Below, piece after piece: positions 48,059 to 61,546 of a stretch of 64,000 bases of DNA. Made by a program: the position numbers and the translations under genes. The first letter of the stretch is position 1. Each line of letters opens with the position of its first letter. This DNA is from Xestospongia muta (taxonomy: Eukaryota > Porifera > Demospongiae > Haplosclerida > Petrosiidae). The DNA is taken from the NCBI GenBank assembly GCA_963693285.1, contig OY848918.1, forward strand, positions 4,283,876-4,347,875, in the 5' to 3' direction. The notes beneath the pieces are model-generated. The model was not told the origin of the DNA and made no database searches. It worked only from the letters and a program-made list of their open reading frames with translations.

Positions 48059-48489
48059 AGTCTGACCTGTAAAGATAACAATATATTATATTATACGTAT
48101 TGTAACGAGCTTACACTGATCTTGTGCGTTACTCAACAGTATAGTTTAGATGTCCGCAGTCATGATAAAGATAAGGTAAGTTTTAACCTTTCTCTCTGCT
48201 AATATCGAATTCCTTCCTTTAGTGACCACATTCGGAATAATTGAGAGCAATGAGTTTCAACACGATACGTCATTTAATTATTATTCATAATTATTATGGT
48301 ACACAACATTACAATAAACAATACATTATTAATAAACTAATAATATAATATAAATATAATAATATAAAGTATACAGTGTTAACATGGCCTCATGTAGAGC
48401 TTTATCAAGATCATCACTACTAATATATAATGGTGGTTATATAGATGATACACAAATGTAATAATGATAACAAATGTACTAATAATTAC

Positions 48490-49500
48490 TTATTGCAAAA
48501 CAGTCATACGTTCCTGTAGTAATAGTAACCATGAAAGCAGGACATGTAAATACAGATTTATTCCCTTTAAAAGATGGGTAAGTTGGTTCTGATTCAGTAA
48601 TAATGATAAATTATCATTATTACTGAATCGGAACCATATTGCCCAGTCATCTGATAATGTATCCTCCTTTTCAATATCATATACATACATATTACATATA
48701 CCACTAGGTATATCATATGTACATCCAATTACTGTACTACTACATACTGGATAACACATTAATGATATGTTAGTACTGTAGATAGAGGAGGTTAATGAAA
48801 CAAAACAACCTTTAACAATAGCTCCTCTTATAAAATGACAGCTGTAACATGTTCTACCAATATTGCTTAGGTCATTATATAGGGTAGCTTCACTAATATC
48901 ATATGTACCTAATGAATGAGAAAATATTTGTAAGTCATTTATAATGTACTTATTTAGTACAGTTGATTCTGTTACATCAATAACAACTCCACTTGGTAAT
49001 GATAAAGTCATTCTTGTCTTCCATATTTTATTCTCAGTTATATTTACAATATAGATGGTAACAACAATAACTCCTTCATCAGTTATAATTATTGGATTAT
49101 TTAAAAATATAGAGAATTATCTTCATTGTGTATAACAACATTTAGTTGAGCTGACTCCACTGTATGTGGACATTGTTGAAGTTCCTAATATCACAAACAT
49201 GAGGTATCTAGAGATATCATAATGTAACTTACCAAATCATATATTGTTACATTTAGTATCCAACTATTAACTGATCTGATAAAGGTAGTTGTTAAATTAC
49301 TTATTATATTATTGACTAAAAATGAAATAATAAATTATACATTAGTAACCATAGTGGTAATATCTCGTGGTACATGTAGGTTGTGGTACTCCATTGTAAG
49401 AATACCAAATTGGATAATCTCATTATGACCATAACCTGTTTTATTAACATCCCAAGTAATAGTCACACCAGTATGTTCAACTGAACATTGGTAAGCATTT
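48490..49500 (-). pseudogene. Decayed Ig-type receptor, copy B
   Basis: Same fused and deleted structure as 3045-4065. An extra 1-bp deletion breaks the beta exon near 49115. The end of the Cys exon is rearranged into a perfect hairpin at 48591-48629. No TM or tail exon follows. Confidence 0.8.
48591..48629. repeat. Perfect 19-bp inverted repeat
   Basis: The arm GATTCAGTAATAATGATAA is followed by one A and its exact reverse complement. Copy A has a shortened form ending TTATCGGAACC, and copy C has one arm only followed by an insertion. Confidence 0.9.
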
Positions 49501-49596
49501 CATGTCACTACTGTATTGTTATTATTGTGCTACTTTGTGAGGGATTTTCTTTGTTTAATAAAATCTTATAAAGTACATGTCTATAATACATTGTTA

Positions 49597-49760
49597 TAGT
49601 TGCTTTAAATTGATCTTAGATTCATATATTTACATAAGATAGTTACACTTCTTTTGTTGAGATGTAATATTTGTTTTATATATAAATATTACACCTGAAT
49701 AAAAACAGTGTAAATAATGTTATGTAACTTTGAGAATCAAAGGTCAATTTAAAGCAACTA
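49597..49760. mobile_element. Small hairpin (MITE-like) element, copy B
   Basis: Counterpart of 4137-4300, with the same terminal inverted repeats and length. Confidence 0.6.
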
Positions 49761-50305
49761 CAACAAATTGATAGTTTAGTCATACAGTAATGTGCTTCAA
49801 CAAGACTACACTGATCATTATCATCATCATTGTTGTTATTATTTAATGGCTCCAAGAGAAGCAGTCAAATACTTTTGTTTATCATAAATTGTAATTGTAT
49901 TTTATCAGTAAGTTCATATTCATTTATAACTGGTGACTTCAATATTATTAACATATACTTGGCTTGGAATACACCTAAGGCAACCACAGACATTATGAGG
50001 CAACCACAGTACTTATAATATAATCATTGTATGTTATTTTATATGCACATTATGTGACATATTAATATAGTTTATAGACAAGAACAGTTGGTGTATGATG
50101 GCATATAAGATAATATACATGTGTTTCCAACAAGATGGTGTTCTCCATGAGATAATCATTATTAAAACAACAATGATTTCATAATTCATTGACTATATTA
50201 TAGTTATACAAATGCATCATTTATAATAAACTGCTATTCAGTGTCATATTAATGCTCCATAATCTTTTTTGGTAATAATAAATAAGTACAATAACAAAGA
50301 AATGT
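49761..50305. other. Non-coding spacer, copy B
   Basis: Equivalent to 4301-4843. The 62-codon frame at 49830-50018 recurs in copy C but has no splice or domain support. Confidence 0.45.
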
Positions 50306-50437
50306 ATTAATCCACTAACAGATACTGTCTCTCATCAAGTTACACCTCAATATGAGTATGTTAATATGATCACTAATACACTACCTACTACTGAAGTAGG
50401 AATGAACGCATGTGCTGCATATGGTGTGATAAAATAG
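50306..50437 (+). pseudogene. Stray receptor tail exon, copy B
   Basis: As 4844-4975, but the key motif is changed from YENV to YEYV. It still ends AAYGVIK with a TAG. No acceptor or TM exon. Confidence 0.65.
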
Positions 50438-51361
50438 TACACACACAGTTATTGTTTATGCTGAGATATCATGTATTACTTGTCATATACTAACACGTAC
50501 ATTAATTGGTCGGCAAGGTCACTAGTACTACACAATAATAATACATTAAATTTTATCGATATTATATTATACTCTATATATATAGTAATATTATTATTAA
50601 TGTCAATAGTAACAGAAGTAGTGGATAGTAGTAATAATCTATGATATAGTTATAAATTGGATAATTACAGTGGTACTATCAATCAAATCACATACATACC
50701 TTAATGAACAAACATCACATTGTGATACACAGTAACTGAACTATTTCCATTTAAAATTAGGACACACAATATGACATACTTATATATAATATGAAACAAT
50801 ATAAAGTGGACATATAACAATATAGCAAATAGTAGCAGAAAATAGTAACCACACACTAGAAAAGTGAATATCTATTCTTGAACAATATAAGTATCTTTGT
50901 AGTTCAAGTATTAGACAACCATCAAATTTAAATAAAATTTGTGAATGAAAATTAAGATAATCAGGTAATATTAATATTTCTGTCAAGTAGATGTTGTTTA
51001 TTCATTCAATCAAGTATCAATATTATAAAAAAATGATGGTTCTTTTTGATCTCACTTGAGGAATCAATGACAGGCAAATAGTTGATGATCATTGTCACAA
51101 GGGGTTGTTTTTTACCCAAAGAGTCCTTTGGGATTACACACAATACTGGTAAAAATGTTAAGTCTTACTTCCCTTTGCAAGAGTTTCTTTATACAAATCA
51201 ACTAACAAATAAACAATATTAACAGACAATAACTGACTTAATACTAACTTTAATACCTTCTTTCTTTGTATATCTTTATAATTCCACAGTCAATGGCAGT
51301 ATAACCTATGCTGTAGAAATACTGTTGTCAGCGATGAATATGTTTTATTTTAGTAGTACAG

Positions 51362-52635
51362 AAATACAAGTGATCAACATTACGTGGAAAATACCCACAG
51401 TACCCAATGGTATCATTATCATGTATGAGATACGTTATAGAGAGTCTAACAGTAATGGACTATACAATATGACTAATACAACCAACACACAGTACAATAT
51501 ACAAGGATTACTATCATTTACTAACTATACCATTGGAGTGAGAGCATATACCAGTGTAGGACCAGGAGAATGGACTGATTAAACAATACATTATTGTTTA
51601 TGTGCCAAGTAAGAACTTCAGCAATCTTGTTTTTCATGTGTCACTTATTTTTCTCTACAGATATAGAAGGTCTGTCTATAGAAATAATTGATAATACAGT
51701 TTTAATATCATGGACTCCATTGAACAATACGTATCTCACAAGTTATATAATACAATATAAAGAGATTAATCAAATGACATTACAAGAGATTGACATGCCA
51801 CCATCTGTCTCACTTGTTGGACTACCACATTTAATTGAAGGAAAAGTGTATGCATTTCAAATATTCAACGTGCTAACAGTTAATGATATGAGATATAATG
51901 GTTCTCTATCTTCACCAGTTACTATACTAGTTACAAAACAAGTAACACTAACAACAATCCAATCAGTTTGTCCCCTACCATCATCTACATTAATAACAAT
52001 TACTGAAACAGTACTCTGTTATAACTTTTCTCCTTTACTTGATCCACAGGAGAGCTATTCCTGTTCTGTAGCAGACACTGCTACTCCATCAAAAGATCCA
52101 CAGGAGAGTTGTACAGGTCCTCTAGTTGGTATAGCAGTAATAGCAGTTATATTACTAGTTATTTTAAGTTTATTTATTGGATTAGTTCTCTATTGTCATA
52201 AGAGGAAGAAATATAATATAAAAAAGTATGATAACAATTAATACATAAAGTGAGTTGATTCTGTTTCTATAGCAACAATGAGTCCATTTACATGACAAGC
52301 AGTCCAGCATATGTTAGAATAGAGACTGGTCCATTTAACTCCACATCACCAGGACACTATGAAACTGTCATACAGTATGTTAAATATAAATATAATTAGT
52401 ACTATTTCATGACAACAGTGAAATACCAAACATTGTCTCTAAGAAGTAGTGATATTATAATATACATCATGATAGTTTTAATTGTACGTGTATGTGGTAA
52501 TATTAATAATTATGATTGTGATATATTATATTTCATAGAAAAACTGAAGAACCATTATATGAGACAACAGTTGATCAAGAAGATCCAATTTATGAACTCA
52601 CTGAATCTCTTACTCCATATAAACGTATTCATTAA
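51362..52635 (+). pseudogene. FN3-FN3 membrane receptor, copy B, frameshifted and truncated
   Basis: Exons: 51362-51608, 51661-52249, 52273-52374, 52539-52635. The first exon keeps GAAATACAAG, so its start is in phase 1 (EIQVINITW), unlike copies A and C. An extra T near 51579 makes ACT GAT TAA and ends the frame after GEWTD. A second lesion turns CAA into TAA at 52239-52241, cutting the tail after YDNN. The second FN3, the TM and the remaining tail exons (HYETVIQ, PLYETT, DPIYELT) are otherwise kept. AATAAA at 52707-52712. Confidence 0.78.
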
Positions 52636-53261
52636 ACAATATAATATACTATATATTACTGCTACATAACAGACTTGGTATGCTATTGTGTGAATTTGAG
52701 AGTCACAATAAATTTTAGTATTATTAATTGATTTTATATAGTTATAAAAATGTCAATACTAGTAATATAGATATTAATTAATATAATTATACTAACAGGT
52801 ATATTAATATATTAAAATGTTTATTAGTGATTAGAAGATGGACCAACACATGTTGTAATGGTAAGTAGTTTTTATTAGAGTGATAATTGATATATAGTTC
52901 ATAATGACAGTGTGTACAATTGTATCTACTATATCTAGCAGGGACTCTGATATTGGACTGATATTCTAATAGTACTCAAGTTTGTTTATTAATTGGAATA
53001 TTTAATGATAATTTAATACTTCATCAAATCTACTATACTCAAAGAGAGTAAGGACAAATTTTATTTACTAGCTAAACTAGAGTTGTCAGAAATATTATTT
53101 GTTTATGTTTTATTCTTAGTCTTTCCTTTAAAATTAAGTTTAGTTTGTTTGTGACTTTATTGTTAAAATGAAGAACTTTAGAGAAAACATATGTTTCTTG
53201 ATAATAATATTATGTAGCTTTGTATTAATAAACATTTACTCTACCTTTAATCTTGTTTTTT
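52636..53261. other. 3' flank of FN3 receptor, copy B
   Basis: Non-coding; equivalent to 7174-7922. Confidence 0.5.
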
Positions 53262-53510
53262 ACTGATATATCTAATATACTGCCAGTGGACATGTACTGC
53301 TAATATTACTGATATATCTAATATACTACCAGTGGACATGTACTGGTAATATTACTGATATATCTAATATACTACCAATGGACACATACTGGTAATATTA
53401 CTAATATATCTAATATACTACCAGTGGACATGTACTGGTAATATTACTGATATATCTAATACACTACCAGTGGACATGTACTGGTAATATTACTGATATA
53501 TCTAATATAC
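53262..53510. repeat. 46-bp minisatellite, copy B
   Basis: About five units of the array found at 7923 and 63476, more uniform than in copy A. Confidence 0.9.
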
Positions 53511-54276
53511 ATTAATAAAGGGTATAAATACATTATTATAGAGTATATAATACGATGGTATAAATCATCATTGATAAACTATTGGCTTGAATTAATTAGT
53601 AAATGATCATTTGCACATTTAGTGAAATATGTTCATTAAGTGTCCAGTAACTTTAGACTTGTTGCCTAGAGTGGCAGAAAGGACCTAACTCTTGTGTCAT
53701 TGTACTTACAAACCAGGCTAAAACTCCATCATGTTTAAGAGGTCAAACAGCAACTTGTTCCTTAGATGGTTTAACTGAGATATACAATTAGAGTTATAGA
53801 CTGTATGAAATGTACACAGCTGCTTACATTGTACACAGAAAAGAAGGGACTCCTGTATGATCTTTGATCTTGAGTGGGTGGGATCACTTTACTATCATGT
53901 TATATACACATGTACTTATGAAAGCTAGAACAAGACAGTCTGAACATTCAACCTGGCATAGTGGGACAATCCAAACCATGACACATACTTTATGAGACAA
54001 TCATTTACTCAGACTATAATTTTAGTCTGTATCAATAGTGTTATAAATAATATTGAACACTCATTGTGTTATAATGTTTACTATAATTATTAATATGTAT
54101 TACTGTATATGTCATTACCAGTGTATAGACTATTTAATTAAGTTAGTGTACAGACTTTTAGTTAAGTCTCAGGGCTGAGGACATCAGAGTTCTGGAACCA
54201 TATATTCCCTGATATATCAATGTCAATTAGGTGTAATTAGTTGTGAGGAAGAGTGTAGTTGTAAGAACAAATAATG

Positions 54277-54277
<1 letters not shown>

Positions 54278-54313
<36 letters not shown>
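54278..54313. repeat. (TA)n microsatellite
   Basis: Run of AT dinucleotides, absent from the matching site in the copy A flank. Confidence 0.9.
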
Positions 54314-54316
<3 letters not shown>

Positions 54317-54363
54317 GCCATTATTAGTTTAGGGATGTGACCATACTCACTAATATGGAGTCA

Positions 54364-54548
54364 CCTGTATTTGCATTATAAAAATTGTTCACATGATTTC
54401 TAGGAATGAGTACAAAACTATACAGGGAGCGACTTCTTGTAACAACACGTTGCTAGTTATCAATATAAATCTTACCAAAGCCACACTCAAAGTATAAATT
54501 CAACTTTTCCAGCTGTCCCACTACTTCATGACACTTACCAATTACCAA
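54364..54548 (-). other. Two possible orphan exons
   Basis: Exon 54548-54476 (73 nt, AG before, GT after, phase 0 to 1) encodes LVIGKCHEVVGQLEKLNLYF then ECGF. The exon from 54364 continues in frame with GDSILVSMVTS. The copy after segment A (9376-9191) keeps the protein-like sequence but lost the first acceptor. The family is not recognised. Confidence 0.35.
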
Positions 54549-55411
54549 CTGTAAGGAGATAAGAACTTAATAAGTTTCTCATTTGTTTCTAAGTGACTAG
54601 CTCTGATAGTATTTAATATGTGTATTTCAACATGAAATAGATATGTTTTAGGATCATTTTAAGTTACGTTTTAAAGAGAATAGTTGACAATATGACATAG
54701 TGAATATTAACCTGGTTGGTTGATATATCAAGACAATACAAAAACAAGAACTCTCAAGTAATATAGTTCCTCTTTCATCAGCTTTAACTATAACTTAAGA
54801 ACCTGACAAGTAGGCCAGTTCAGTAAACCTATTTACAAGAAGGTGGCAAGTATATCAATGAATCTCATTAATAGTCAAACCTTCAGAAATGATAAGGCTT
54901 CAAGTGATGACTATTATTCAAACAACGTGTTGGTCTGTGGTGATGGTAGGAAGCTATAATACTACATAATGTGTACATACTGATATTTCTCTAATATAAC
55001 ATTATTTATAATATATCAGTGTATGTACTACATTCTACATAGTTAGCTAATGAGCCTGGTACATGATATATATGTTACTGTAGTCAGCAAAGGGGGAATT
55101 ACAACAATTACTCAATTCTAAGAAGAATATAATAATTAAAATATTATTGAGTGTGTAATATTTCTTGAAATAAACGTCACTACACTTTAGTTATAAATAC
55201 TTTGTAGAAATTACAATTACAACTACACCATTACTGTTAACTCAATCATACATAATACATTATAATATAATATTAAGAGAATATACTTATTACTTCTGAT
55301 ATGAAATAGTTTACTATTATTTAGTTATTTACAAGAACTGTTCACAATAACATCAAAACATAAACTGAAAAGAAAAATAGTTAGATATTTAAGTTCTATT
55401 GTACACATGTA

Positions 55412-57926
55412 CTATTTTATCACACCATATGCAACACATGTGTTCATCTCAAGTTCAGTAGTAGGTACTGTATTAGTGATCATATTAACATTCTCATATT
55501 GAGGTATAACTTGATGAGGGAGAGTATCTGTTAGTGGATTAACAGGAGATGGTACAGTACCTACAATGGATAATACCATTTACAAACTATTTCCACTGTT
55601 AGTATTACCTTGTCTCAGTGACTTAGTTCTTCTTATCCAACATATCACTATATGTACTAGTACAGTACATACCAGTATTAGAACTGACACACCAACTAGA
55701 CTACCTAGATATTACAGTAATACATTATACAGTATACATAATAATATAATTATATGACAACAGTTTTCATTTTGAGAGTCAACTATTTACTAACTTATAA
55801 TGATATGACTACTAGTATTTATAATTTTTCATATTCATTACCTCCTAATATACCAGCAGCTATTGTAAACACTTGTTTATCATCAAGTTAAGTTATCACA
55901 GATATATTTAATATACACAAACATTGCTGTCAGAAATATCTTACCGGCAAGTCCTATGATATTAATTCTACTTTCTCCTCTTCCTCCTTTATCTGGTGGG
56001 TGTGATGGTGTAGGAATAATAGAAACAGGAACCAATCCTACAAGGAAAGGAGAAATCCTATAATTATCACTGTACATTAATATCATCATTACCACCTTCA
56101 CAACTACATGTAGCAGTAGTTGGTGGTCGATATCCATCACTACATTGATCACAACAGTTTGGTGGACTTCTTTTACATAGCAAACAGTTTGGTACATTAC
56201 AAGGTGGAATAGTAATTAATTCTAGATTGAAAAAATAATACAACAAATAATTAAATAATATATATAAATGATCATTAAAAAGATAGATACTTAGTTAATA
56301 GATACACAGTCAATGTATGAATGGACATACACTTGGAAGTGACCACAATTCACAGTACAACACTTACCACAATTACATCCATTGAGAGCGTAGCCATTAT
56401 CACAAGTTTTACAACAACCATTGTCACTATCACAACACCCCTTAGAACATGGAGTAAGAGTTGGTGTTTGAGAAGGAGTGGATGATGGAGAAGGAGTGGG
56501 TGATGGAGAGGGAGTGGGTGTTTGAGAAGGAGTGGGTGATAAAGAAGGAGTGAGTGATGGAGAGATAAGATCTATCCAAAAAATAAATCATCTAATTACT
56601 CTCATTGACCATATATGGTAATATATATGGTAGTAAATAAATCATCTAATTACTCTCATTGACCATATATGGTAATATATATATGGTAGTAGATATGGTA
56701 AATTACCATATATATTACTAGTATATATAACACTAGTAGATATGGTAATATATGTTAGTAGATATAGTATTATATATGGTACCTGATAATTATTAAAAAA
56801 GAATCAAATATACATTGTTAGTTAATTATGTTAACTTAAAATTGTAAATATTAGTATTCAACATGAACTGTTTGTTGCCTTAATTTCCTGTAGGTCAAGA
56901 GATGACAAATTATAAATGGATTCATGTTACACTTCTTTTATTGGAGTTCTTTACTACCAAATAAGGTTAACACAATTCTTTTATTTCTATCACTAGTACC
57001 CACTCTTATAATTAAATAAGACTCCCACAGTAGATAACAACAGATAATATCTTTTGATAACAACTTACCATTACAGTAAGTACCCATATATCCAGTACCA
57101 CTGCAATTACATGTGTAATTATTAGGGACAGATAATAATATACATGATCCTCCATTTTGACAAGGCATATCTCGTAGACAGATATCAGTCAAATTACATC
57201 CATTACATGTAGCATTAACAACTTCACCAGGACCACAGGTATAGTTACAGACTGTATAGTATAGGATCAATGTATTAGATATATACTAGTTTACTTACCC
57301 TATACAAAGTCAGTATCAACATTAGCAACATAGTTAGTTGGACATGATGTAGTACACATATTATCAAGACCAAAGAATGGACAACAGTCATTAATGGATG
57401 ATACACAACTTCCTTGTCCCATATTCCTACAAGTTGCACTACATTCTATTTATAAATTAATAATAATATCAACAATTATAATAATGGTGGTAACTTCACC
57501 CAAACAATGGTTAGAATCACCACCAATATTTTCAGGTACACAATGAAAACAGTCTCTTCTTAGCATTGGATTTGAAGGAGGAGTATTAAAACCATCATTA
57601 GTTCTTGCATTCCATGTACCATTTAAACACTCGAATTGAAAGTGTTGAGTTTGCTGAGGTTGTCCACTTTTACTAATAAATGTAGCTATAATAGACACTC
57701 TACAATAAGTATCTCTAGTTGGTCCTTGAGCAAGACAGGTATACTGATGTGATAATAATTTAGCATTATATGGTCCTCCTCCTGAATCTGCAACATTAAG
57801 TGAATCATTCAACTCCCTCTCTATATCAGCTACAGTAGGTAAAGGACATGATGACTGTCCTGTCACCATTAACGGTGAATAGATAAGAAACAGCAGTGAA
57901 ATACGAATCCACAATTTAGCAATCAT
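55412..57926 (-). pseudogene. EGF-type membrane receptor, copy C, with nonsense codon
   Basis: Exons: 57926-57500, 57445-57299, 57251-57069, 56571-56368, 56221-56093, 56037-55945, 55871-55854, 55704-55609, 55560-55412. Structure is as in copies A and B. The last full codon of exon 2, TGT (Cys) in A and B, is TAG here (near 57302), which truncates the protein at about residue 190. In addition, one Cys of the CC-rich knot is Ser (DSDN instead of DCDN). The N-terminal domain differs more from A and B than the rest does (DSGGGPYNAKLLSHQYTC). The stalk exon is 204 nt, the longest of the three. The tail QYENV...GVIK is intact. Sequencing error at the stop cannot be excluded. Confidence 0.72.
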
Positions 57927-58369
57927 AGTCTGACCTGTAAAGATAACAATATATTATATTATACGTATTGTAACGAGCTTACACTGATCTTGTACGTTAC
58001 TCAACAGTCTAGTTTAGATGTCCGCAGTCATGATAAAGATAAGGTAAGTTTTAACCTTTCTCTCTGCTAATATCGAATTCCTTCCTTTAGTGACCACATT
58101 CGGAATAATTGAGAGCAATGAGTTCCAACACGATTAGGTCATTTAATTATTATTCATAATTATTATGGTACACAACATTACAATAAGCAATACGTTATTA
58201 ATAAACTAATAATATAATATAAATATAATAATATAAAGTACACAGTGTTAACATGACCTCATGTAGAGCTTTATCAAGATCATCACTACTAATATATAAT
58301 GGTGGTTATATAGATGATACACAAATGTAATAATGATAACAAATGTACTAATAATTACTTATTGCAAAA

Positions 58370-59700
58370 AATCATACGTTCCTGTAGTAATAGTAACCAT
58401 GAAAACAGGACATGTAAATACAGATTTATTCCCTTTAAAAGATGGGTAAGTTGGTTCCGATTCAGTAATAATGATAAATACTAAAGTGATATATAATATC
58501 TGCAAACTAAAGCAACAAGCTATCTTGTATCCCAATTCACATTTACCATAATTATATTAATCAAAAATTGTATAAATATCTCCTTAATGTGACCTGATTT
58601 GGGACCACTTCTGTCAAAACATCAGTGACCTGATTTTTGGAAAAAATCACTTTTAAAACATATCAAAAAAAGTTTTGCATACATATAGAATAGTTATAAT
58701 ATATAACAACTGTATGTATATAAAACTTGGAGTTTTGAGATACTTTAACAGTGGATTTTCACAAATTAGGTCACAAATGTTTTGACAGAAGTGGTCCCTT
58801 TTTGCAAATCAGGTCATATATTAGTAGATGATATTGCCCAGTCATCTGATAATGTATTCTCCTCTTCAATATCATATACATATATATTATATATACCAGT
58901 AGGTATATCATATGTACATCCAATTACTGTACTACTACATACTGGAGAACACATCAGTGATATGTTAGTACTGTAGGTAGAGGAGGTTAATGAAATAAGA
59001 CAACCTTTAACAATAGCTCCTCTTATAAAATGACAGCTGTAAGATATTCTACCAATATTACTTAGGTCATTATATAGGGTAGCTTCACTAATATCACATG
59101 TACCTAATGAATGAGAAAATATTTATAAGTCATTTATAATGTACTTACTTAGTACAGTTGATTCTGCTATGTCAATAACAGCTCCATTTGGTAATGATAA
59201 AGTCATTCTTGTCTTCCATATTTTATTTTCAGTTATATTTACAATATAAATGGTAACAACAATAACTCCTTCATCAGTTATAATTATTGGATTATTTAGA
59301 AATATAGAAGAATTATCTTCATTGTATATAACAACATTTAGTTGAGCTGACTCCACTGTATGTGGACATTGTTGAAGTTCCTAATATCACAAACATGAGG
59401 TATCTAGAGATATCATAATTTAACTTACCAAATCATATATTGTTACATTTAGTATTCACCTATTAATTGATCTGATAAAGGTACCTGTTAAAGTACTTAT
59501 TATATTATTGACTTAAAAATGAAATAATAAATTATACATTAGTAACCATAGTGGTAATATCTCGTGGTACATGTAGGTTGTGGTACTCCATTGTAAGAAT
59601 ACCAAAATTGGATAATCTCATTATGACCATAGCCTGTTTTATTAACATCCCAAGTAATAGTCATACCAGTATGTTCAACTAAACATTGGTAAGCATTTCA
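58370..59700 (-). pseudogene. Decayed Ig-type receptor, copy C, interrupted by an insertion
   Basis: Same relic as 3045-4065 and 48490-49500. Here the Cys exon is split by about 330 bp (58480-58810) that includes a MITE-like element. One Cys codon is lost (59040 region, ISYS instead of TCYS). The short intron between beta and Cys exons has gained a stop. Confidence 0.78.
58587..58817. mobile_element. MITE-like insertion, copy C only
   Basis: 231 bp whose ends are inverted repeats: ATGTGACCTGATTTGGGACC with CACTTCTGTCAAAACAT on the left, mirrored on the right by ATGTTTTGACAGAAGTG and AATCAGGTCAT. The interior repeats TGACCTGATTT and AGGTCA. Copies A and B lack it. No protein. Target duplication unclear. 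Confidence 0.65.
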
Positions 59701-59794
59701 TGTCACTACTGTATTGTTATTATTGTGCTACTTTGTGAGGCATTTTCTTTGTTTAATAAAATCTTATAAAGTACATTTCTATAATACATTGTTA

Positions 59795-59958
59795 TAGTTG
59801 CTTTAAATTGATCTTAGATTCATATATTTACATAAGATAGTTACACTTCTTTTGTTGAGATGTAATATTTGTTTTATATATAAATATTACACCTGAATAA
59901 AAACAGTGTAAATAATGTTATGTAACTTTAAGAATCAAAGGTCAATTTAAAGCAACTA
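59795..59958. mobile_element. Small hairpin (MITE-like) element, copy C
   Basis: Counterpart of 4137-4300 and 49597-49760. Confidence 0.6.
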
Positions 59959-60503
59959 CAACAAATTGATAGTTTAGTCATACAGTAATGTGCTTCAACA
60001 AGACTACACTGATCATTATCATCATCATTGTTGTTATTATTTAATGGCTCCAAGAGAAGCAGTCAAATACTTTTGTTTATCATAAATTGTAATTGTATTT
60101 TATCAGTAAGTTCATATTCATTTATAACTGGTGACTTCAATATTATTAACATATACTTGGCTTGGAATACACCTAAGGCAACCACAGACATTATGAGGCA
60201 ACCACAGTACTTATAATATAATCATTGTATGTTATTTTATATGCACATTATGTGACATATTAATATAGTTTATAGACAAGAACAGTTGGTGTATGATGGC
60301 ATATAAGATAATATACATGTGTTTCCAACAAGATGGTGTTCTCCATGAGATAATCATTATTAAAACAACAATGATTTCATAATTCATTGACTATATTATA
60401 GTTATACAAATGTATCATTTATAATAAACTGCTATTCAGTGTCATATTAATGCTCCATAATCTTTTTTGGTAATAATAAATAAGTACAATAACAAAGAAA
60501 TGT
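59959..60503. other. Non-coding spacer, copy C
   Basis: Equivalent to 4301-4843; no gene recognised. Confidence 0.45.
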
Positions 60504-60635
60504 ATTAATCCACTAACAGATACTGTCTCTCATCAAGTTACACCTCAATATGAGAAAGTTAATATGATCACTAATACACTACCTACTACTGAACTAGAGA
60601 TGAATACATGTGCTGCATATGGTGTGATAAAATAG
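60504..60635 (+). pseudogene. Stray receptor tail exon, copy C
   Basis: As 4844-4975; reads QYEKV instead of QYENV and ends AAYGVIK, TAG. Confidence 0.65.
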
Positions 60636-61546
60636 TACACACACAGTTATTGTTTATGCTGAGATATCATGTATTACTTGTCATATACTAACACATATAT
60701 TAATTGGTCGGCAAGGTCACTAGTACTACACAATAATACATAAAATTTTATTGATATTATTTTATACTCTATATAGAGTAATATTATTATTAATGTCAAT
60801 AGTAACAGAAGTAGTGGATAGTAGTAATAATCTATGATATAGTTACAAATTGGACGCTTACAATGGTACTAGCAGTCAAATCACATACATACCTAAATAA
60901 ACAAACATTACATTGTGATACACAGTAACTGAACTATTTCCACCTAAAATAGGGCACACAATATGACATGTTTGTACATAATATGAAACAATATAAAGTG
61001 GACATATAACAATATAGCAAATAGTAGCAGAAAATAGTAACCACACACTAGAAAAGTGAATATCTATTCTTGAACAATATAAGTATCTTTGTAGTTCAAG
61101 TATTAGACAACCATCAAATTTAAATAAAATTTGTGAATGAAAATTAAGATAATCAGGTAATATTAATATTTCTGTCAAGTAGATGTTGTTTATTCATTCA
61201 ATCAAGTACCAATAATATAAAAAAATGATGGTTCTTTTTGATCTCACTTGAGGAATCAATGACAGGCAAATAGTTGCTGAACATTGTCACAAGGGGTTGT
61301 TTTTTACCCAAAGAGTCCTTTGGGATTACACACAATACTGGTAAAAAATGTTAAGTCTTACTTCCCTTTGCAAGAGTTTCTTTATACAAATCAGCTAACA
61401 AATAAACAATATTAACTAGTAATAACTGACTTAACGCTAACTTTAATACCTTCTTTCTTTGTATATCTTTATAATTCCACAGTCAATGGTAGTATAACCT
61501 ATGCTATAGAAATACTGTTGCCAGTAATGAATATGTTTTATTTTAG

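Larger units (their letters stand above)
45595..53510. repeat. Segmental duplication copy B
   Basis: Second copy of the EGF / decayed Ig / FN3 / minisatellite block. It joins the spacer of pair 3 directly at its left edge, inside the 3' flank of the EGF-type gene. Confidence 0.9.
53511..55248. other. Spacer between copies B and C
   Basis: Matches 8413-10120 after the copy A minisatellite. Minus-strand stretches 54548-54476 and 54364 downward read as two consecutive exons with good splice ends (LVIGKCHEVVGQLEKLNLYF..., then GDSILVSMVT). No complete gene. Confidence 0.45.
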
